Assembly: GCA_029202985.1 (NCBI GenBank)
Contig: CP119316.1
Coordinates: 2,356,001 to 2,420,000 of the forward strand
Source: Candidatus Andeanibacterium colombiense
Lineage (GTDB): Bacteria > Pseudomonadota > Alphaproteobacteria > Sphingomonadales > Sphingomonadaceae
DNA: 64,000 nt
Reading direction: 5' to 3'
Position 1 is the stretch's first letter, and the number at the start of each line of letters is the position of its first letter. The position numbers and the translations under genes were made by a program. The notes beneath the pieces were generated by a model. The model was not told where the DNA came from. It did no database searches and saw only the letters and a program-made list of their open reading frames with translations. Below are positions 60,321 to 64,000 of the stretch, piece by piece.

Positions 60321-61586
60321 GTGGCCCGGATCGTGATGAAATTCGGCGGGACTTCGATGGCGGGGACGGAGCGTATCCGCCGTGTCGCCAATATCGTGCG
60401 CCGCCAGCAGGCCGCCGGGCATGAAGTCGCGGTGGTGGTTTCGGCGATGGCGGGCGAGACCGACCGGCTGGTCAACTTCTGCCGCGAAGCCAATCCGCTT
60501 TACGATCCGGCCGAATACGACGTGGTCGTCGCGGCGGGCGAACAGGTTACTTCGGGCCTGCTCGCGCTGACCCTGCAGGCGATGGGCTGCAAGGCGCGCA
60601 GCTGGCTCGGCTGGCAGCTGCCGATTCAGACCGACGATGCCTATGCCAAGGCGCGGATCGAGGGCTTCGATTCTTCCGCGTTGCTCGCGTCGATGGCAGC
60701 GGGGGAGATCGCGGTGATCCCCGGTTTCCAGGGGCTGAGCGACGATAACCGCATCACCACGCTGGGCCGGGGCGGCTCGGATACCTCGGCGGTCGCGGTG
60801 GCGGCGGCGATCCACGCCGACCGTTGCGACATCTACACCGACGTCGACGGGGTCTATACCACCGATCCGCGGATCGTGGCCAAGGCGCGCAAGCTCAGCC
60901 ACGTCACTTACGAGGAAATGCTCGAACTGGCCTCGGTCGGCTCGAAGGTGTTGCAGACCCGCTCGGTCAGCCTGGCGATGAAGGAAAAGGTACGCGTGCA
61001 GGTGCTCTCGTCCTTCGTCGACGAAGATGCGCCGGCGGCGGATACGCTCCCGGGCACGATGATCGTGAGCGATGACGAACTAGAAGGACTCGATATGGAA
61101 CGCCAGCTGATCACCGGCATCGCCGCCGACAAGAACGAAGCCAAGGTCACGCTGACCCGCATCGCCGACCGGCCCGGCGCGGTCGCGACGATCTTCGGCC
61201 CGCTCGCCGCGGCGAACATCAACGTCGATATGATCATCCAGAATATCGCCAAGGACAAGGGCGAGACCGACGTCACCTTCACCGTGCCCAAGGCCGATCT
61301 GCTGCGCACGCAGGCGCTGCTCGAAGAGCATAAGGAGGCGATCGGCTTCTACCGCATGATCAGCGATGACAAGATCGCGAAGATCAGCGTCGTCGGGGTC
61401 GGCATGCGCAGCCATGCGGGCGTCGCCAGCACGATGTTCAAGGCGCTCGCCGACCGCGGGATCAACATCCAGGCGATCTCGACCAGCGAGATCAAGGTCA
61501 GCGTGCTGATCGACGAGGACGAGACCGAACTCGCGGTGCGCGTGCTCCACACCGCCTACGAACTGGACGCGGACGAGGCGGCTTAA
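60321..61586 (+). CDS. lysC: Aspartate kinase
   Basis: 421 residues from GTG 60321 (GGAG at 60306). The kinase part has IVMKFGGTSM and GRGGSDTSAVAVAAA; two ACT domains follow for feedback by lysine or threonine (VTLTRIADRPGAVATIFGPL and ISVVGVGMRSHAGVASTMF). It starts the aspartate pathway toward lysine, threonine and methionine. The neighbour on the other strand is ubiG. Confidence 0.96.
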   Translation: MARIVMKFGGTSMAGTERIRRVANIVRRQQAAGHEVAVVVSAMAGETDRLVNFCREANPLYDPAEYDVVVAAGEQVTSGLLALTLQAMGCKARSWLGWQLPIQTDDAYAKARIEGFDSSALLASMAAGEIAVIPGFQGLSDDNRITTLGRGGSDTSAVAVAAAIHADRCDIYTDVDGVYTTDPRIVAKARKLSHVTYEEMLELASVGSKVLQTRSVSLAMKEKVRVQVLSSFVDEDAPAADTLPGTMIVSDDELEGLDMERQLITGIAADKNEAKVTLTRIADRPGAVATIFGPLAAANINVDMIIQNIAKDKGETDVTFTVPKADLLRTQALLEEHKEAIGFYRMISDDKIAKISVVGVGMRSHAGVASTMFKALADRGINIQAISTSEIKVSVLIDEDETELAVRVLHTAYELDADEAA

Positions 61587-61609
61587 GCGGGCTTTCGCTT
61601 GAACTGAAG

Positions 61610-61641
61610 TTTGCGCGGCCCGTCGCTCGGGCCGTCGCAAA
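61610..61641 (+). terminator. Hairpin after lysC, possible terminator
   Basis: TTTGCG-cGGCCCG (61610-61622) pairs with CGGGCC-gt-CGCAAA (61628-61641) over tcgct. The long stem ends in A rather than T on this strand, so it may work on the minus strand or be an RNA-stability element. Confidence 0.45.
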
Positions 61642-61681
61642 ATGCTGGCTTCGACAGCCATTGGAACATATCACGAACGAT

Positions 61682-62929
61682 ATGGACCGCCGCTCGCTCT
61701 CCCACCGTTTGTCCGTGCTTGCGGATGCGGCTAAATACGATGCCTCTTGCGCCTCATCCGGGACGGCGAAGCGGAACAGCGCGAACGGCAAGGGCATCGG
61801 CTCCACCGAGGGCATGGGCATCTGCCATGCCTATGCGCCGGACGGCCGCTGCATCTCGCTGCTCAAGATATTGCTGACCAATCTCTGCATCTTCGACTGC
61901 CACTATTGCATCAACCGCAAGAGTTCGAACGTCGAGCGGGCGCGCTTCACGCCGCAGGAGGTCGCGGATTTGACGCTGTCGTTCTATCGCCGCAACTATA
62001 TCGAGGGCCTGTTCCTCTCTTCCGGCATCGTGAAAAGCTCGAACCACACGATGGAGCAGCTGGTCGAGACGGCGCGGATCCTGCGTGAGGAACACGACTT
62101 CCGCGGCTACATCCATCTGAAGGCGATCCCCGAGGCCGATCCGGAACTGCTCGATGCGGCGGGGCGGCTGGCGGACCGGGTGTCGATCAATGTCGAACTG
62201 CCGACTCAGGCCGGGCTGACCCGCCTCGCGCCCGACAAATCCGCCCCGCAGATCGAACAGGCGATGGGCGGGCTCAAGGACGCCATCGTCGAGGCGAAGG
62301 ACGCGAAGAAGCGCTTCCGCTCCGCGCCGCAATTCGCCCCCGCCGGACAATCGACCCAGATGATCGTCGGGGCGGACGGCGCGTCGGACGTCGCGATCAT
62401 CGGCCGGGCGAGCGGGCTCTACCAGGCCCACCGGCTGCGGCGGGTCTATTACTCGGCCTTCAGCCCGATCCCAGATGCGAGCGCGGTGCTGCCCTTGAAG
62501 CGGCCTCCGCTGATACGCGAGCACCGGCTGTACCAGTCCGACTGGCTCATCCGCTTCTACGGCTACGGCGCGCGGGAAGTGCAGGATGCGGCGGAGGCCG
62601 ACGGGATGCTCCCGCTCGACATCGATCCCAAGCTCGCGTGGGCATTGCGGTTTCGCGAGCGCTTCCCGGTGGACGTCAACCGCGCGCCGCGCGAGGCGCT
62701 GCTGCGGGTGCCGGGTCTCGGCGTGAAGGCGGTCGATGCGCTGATCGCCGCGCGGCGACACCGCACGGTGCGCCTGGCCGATCTCGCGCGTCTGACTGTG
62801 TCGGTCGCGAAGATCCGCCCGTTCATCGTCGCCGCCGACTGGCGCCCGACCGCGCTGACCGACCGCGTCGATCTCAAGGCGCTGATCACGCCGAGCGCGC
62901 AGGAGCAACTGGAGCTGTTCGCGGCGTGA
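61682..62929 (+). CDS. Putative DNA modification/repair radical SAM protein
   Basis: 415 residues. The iron-sulfur CX3CX2C is Cys69, Cys73, Cys76 (CIFDCHYC). The N-terminal GIGSTEGMGICHAYAPDGRC is the family signature, and the C-terminus carries a helix-hairpin-helix DNA-binding element (REALLRVPGLGVKAVDALIAAR). This is the COG4277/TIGR03916 type, which habitually pairs with a UdgX-type uracil-DNA glycosylase fusion, the next gene here. ATG 61682 (MDRRSLSHRL) is preferred; a TTG at 61661 is also in frame. Coupled to the next gene by TGATG. Confidence 0.9.
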   Translation: MDRRSLSHRLSVLADAAKYDASCASSGTAKRNSANGKGIGSTEGMGICHAYAPDGRCISLLKILLTNLCIFDCHYCINRKSSNVERARFTPQEVADLTLSFYRRNYIEGLFLSSGIVKSSNHTMEQLVETARILREEHDFRGYIHLKAIPEADPELLDAAGRLADRVSINVELPTQAGLTRLAPDKSAPQIEQAMGGLKDAIVEAKDAKKRFRSAPQFAPAGQSTQMIVGADGASDVAIIGRASGLYQAHRLRRVYYSAFSPIPDASAVLPLKRPPLIREHRLYQSDWLIRFYGYGAREVQDAAEADGMLPLDIDPKLAWALRFRERFPVDVNRAPREALLRVPGLGVKAVDALIAARRHRTVRLADLARLTVSVAKIRPFIVAADWRPTALTDRVDLKALITPSAQEQLELFAA

Positions 62930-64000
62930 TGCTCGCACAGGCGATCTCGGTCACGCTCGAACGGCCCGACGACTTCGACGGCTGGCGCGATGCGGCGCGC
63001 GCCTGTCTGATGGCCGGTCTGCCGCCCGATGCGGTGAGCTGGGCCGGCGATCTGTTCGCGAGCGCCGCGCCTATCCCGCCGCCCGCGCCCGATGCCGAAC
63101 AGCCTAAAGTTTCGCGCGCCTTTCTCCAGCTCGCCCAGACTGCTCTGATCCATTCTGAACCCCAGCGCTTCGATCTGCTCTACCGCCTGCTGTGGCGCCT
63201 CCAGCGCGACCCGCGGCTGCTGGAAGACCATGCCGATTTGCTGATCCGCCGGCTCGAAGCTTTGGCGCGCGAAGTGCGGCGCGACATCCACAAGATGCGT
63301 GCCTTCGTCCGCTTCCGTGCAGTCGAGGACGAGTGGGGCGAGCGTTTCGTCGCATGGTTCGAGCCCGAGCATCACATATTGCGCCGCAACGCCGGGTTCT
63401 TCGTCAACCGCTTCGCCAGCATGCGCTGGTCGATCCTCACCCCGCGCGGCTCGCTCGACTGGGATGGCGAGATTTTACGCGAAGGCCCTCCGGCGCGGCG
63501 CGGCGATGCGCCGCAAGGAGATCCGACCGAAGCGCTTTGGCGCGATTACTATGCGGCCACTTTCAATCCCGCGCGTTTGAAGATCGGCGCGATGCTCAAG
63601 GAGATGCCGCGCAAATATTGGAAGAACATGCCCGAGACCGCGCTGATCCCCCAGCTGGTCGCGGGCGCACGAGCAAGGGAGCTGGCGATGGTCGATGCCG
63701 GAAGCGATCTGTTTGCCGATGCGGAGCGGGCCGAGACGCTGGACGGCATCGCCGAGGCGATCCAGCGCTGCCGTCGCTGCCCAATCGGCTGCAACGGCAC
63801 GAACGCGGTCGGCGGCGAGGGCACGGCGGGTGCAGCGCTTATGGTAGTCGGCGAGCAGCCAGGCGATGTCGAGGAAACCCAAGGGCGGCCGTTCGTCGGT
63901 CCGGCCGGTCGGGTGCTGATGGAGCATCTCGATCACGCCGGGATCGACCGGGCACAGGCCTATGTCACCAATGCGGTCAAGCATTTCAAGTTCGAGCAGC
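62929..64000 (+). CDS. DUF4130-UdgX fusion, 3' truncated by window edge
   Basis: The frame from ATG 62929 stays open to the window end (357 codons seen). The N-terminal part (about 1-230) is DUF4130 (LLYRLLWRLQRDPRLL, HKMRAFVRFRAVEDEWGERF, WFEPEHHILRRNAGFFVNRF, SILTPRGSLDWDG). The C-terminal part begins a UdgX-like uracil-DNA glycosylase: RCRRCPIGCNGT supplies iron-sulfur Cys, then GEQPGDVEETQGRPFVGPAG and TNAVKHFKFE. The later catalytic loop is outside the window. UdgX proteins bind uracil in DNA covalently in the studied mycobacterial case. It is coupled to the radical SAM gene. Confidence 0.9.
   Translation, partial: MLAQAISVTLERPDDFDGWRDAARACLMAGLPPDAVSWAGDLFASAAPIPPPAPDAEQPKVSRAFLQLAQTALIHSEPQRFDLLYRLLWRLQRDPRLLEDHADLLIRRLEALAREVRRDIHKMRAFVRFRAVEDEWGERFVAWFEPEHHILRRNAGFFVNRFASMRWSILTPRGSLDWDGEILREGPPARRGDAPQGDPTEALWRDYYAATFNPARLKIGAMLKEMPRKYWKNMPETALIPQLVAGARARELAMVDAGSDLFADAERAETLDGIAEAIQRCRRCPIGCNGTNAVGGEGTAGAALMVVGEQPGDVEETQGRPFVGPAGRVLMEHLDHAGIDRAQAYVTNAVKHFKFEQ

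Overview
The window reads as chromosomal DNA of an alphaproteobacterium, most likely a sphingomonad (Sphingomonadales; inference). It is GC-rich with strong G/C third-position bias. It carries typically alphaproteobacterial small families (GapR/DUF2312, DUF1244, DUF4167), UbiG, a bacterial CDC48-type AAA ATPase, and many dispersed inverted-repeat elements. Nearly all of the sequence is core genome. I see no tRNA, rRNA, insertion sequence, prophage, integrase or CRISPR array.

Layout. 1-14.5 kb: end of pmbA, ppa, an LLM flavin oxidoreductase, an M61 peptidase divergent from hisS, then prfA-prmC, a DUF4167 protein, lnt, metK, an MFS transporter and a ferritin-like protein. 14.5-16.7 kb: a translationally coupled scoA-phosphatase-scoB operon in which a lipoprotein acid phosphatase separates the two CoA-transferase subunits. 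16.8-24.6 kb: a small lipoprotein, a candidate sRNA with a terminator, the CDC48 ATPase, a 570-bp non-coding stretch with a strong sigma70-type promoter and a folded RNA candidate, an MscS channel and polA. 24.8-30.3 kb: two tandem SDAA-repeat mini-lipoproteins each with its own terminator, a class A beta-lactamase-like protein, groES-groEL under a CIRCE operator, and a MATE exporter. 30.4-33 kb: a lipoprotein cytochrome c and small uncharacterised proteins.

33-44.3 kb holds ribosomal and RNA polymerase genes in an unusual order. rplJ-rplL lies on the minus strand and is divergent from rpoB-rpoC, with a 40-aa membrane peptide, a DUF2975 protein and a YozG-like HTH regulator between them next to an ATCGAT-rich operator-like cluster. 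44.4-52 kb: an exported helical protein, nadE, small lipoproteins, gltX, pyk, DUF1244 and gapR. 52-60 kb: membrane proteins, an SDR, the YebC regulator, ruvC, ABM and ArsC-like proteins, a GDPD, a siderophore-interacting protein, bestrophin and ubiG. 60-64 kb: lysC, then a coupled pair of DNA-repair-type genes (a radical SAM protein and a DUF4130-UdgX fusion that runs off the end).

Most gene ends, especially convergent ones, carry dispersed palindromic elements. One family (1037, 2979, 20152, 33025, 34341, 49917) occurs at least six times with compensatory changes in its arms. Four further inverted-repeat cassettes lie at 6337, 12326, 55474 and 56085. The best candidates for something undescribed are the structured RNA at about 20.29-20.44 kb, the SDAA lipoprotein pair, the 40-aa/DUF2975/HTH module in the split ribosomal-polymerase locus, and the phosphatase inside the CoA-transferase operon.
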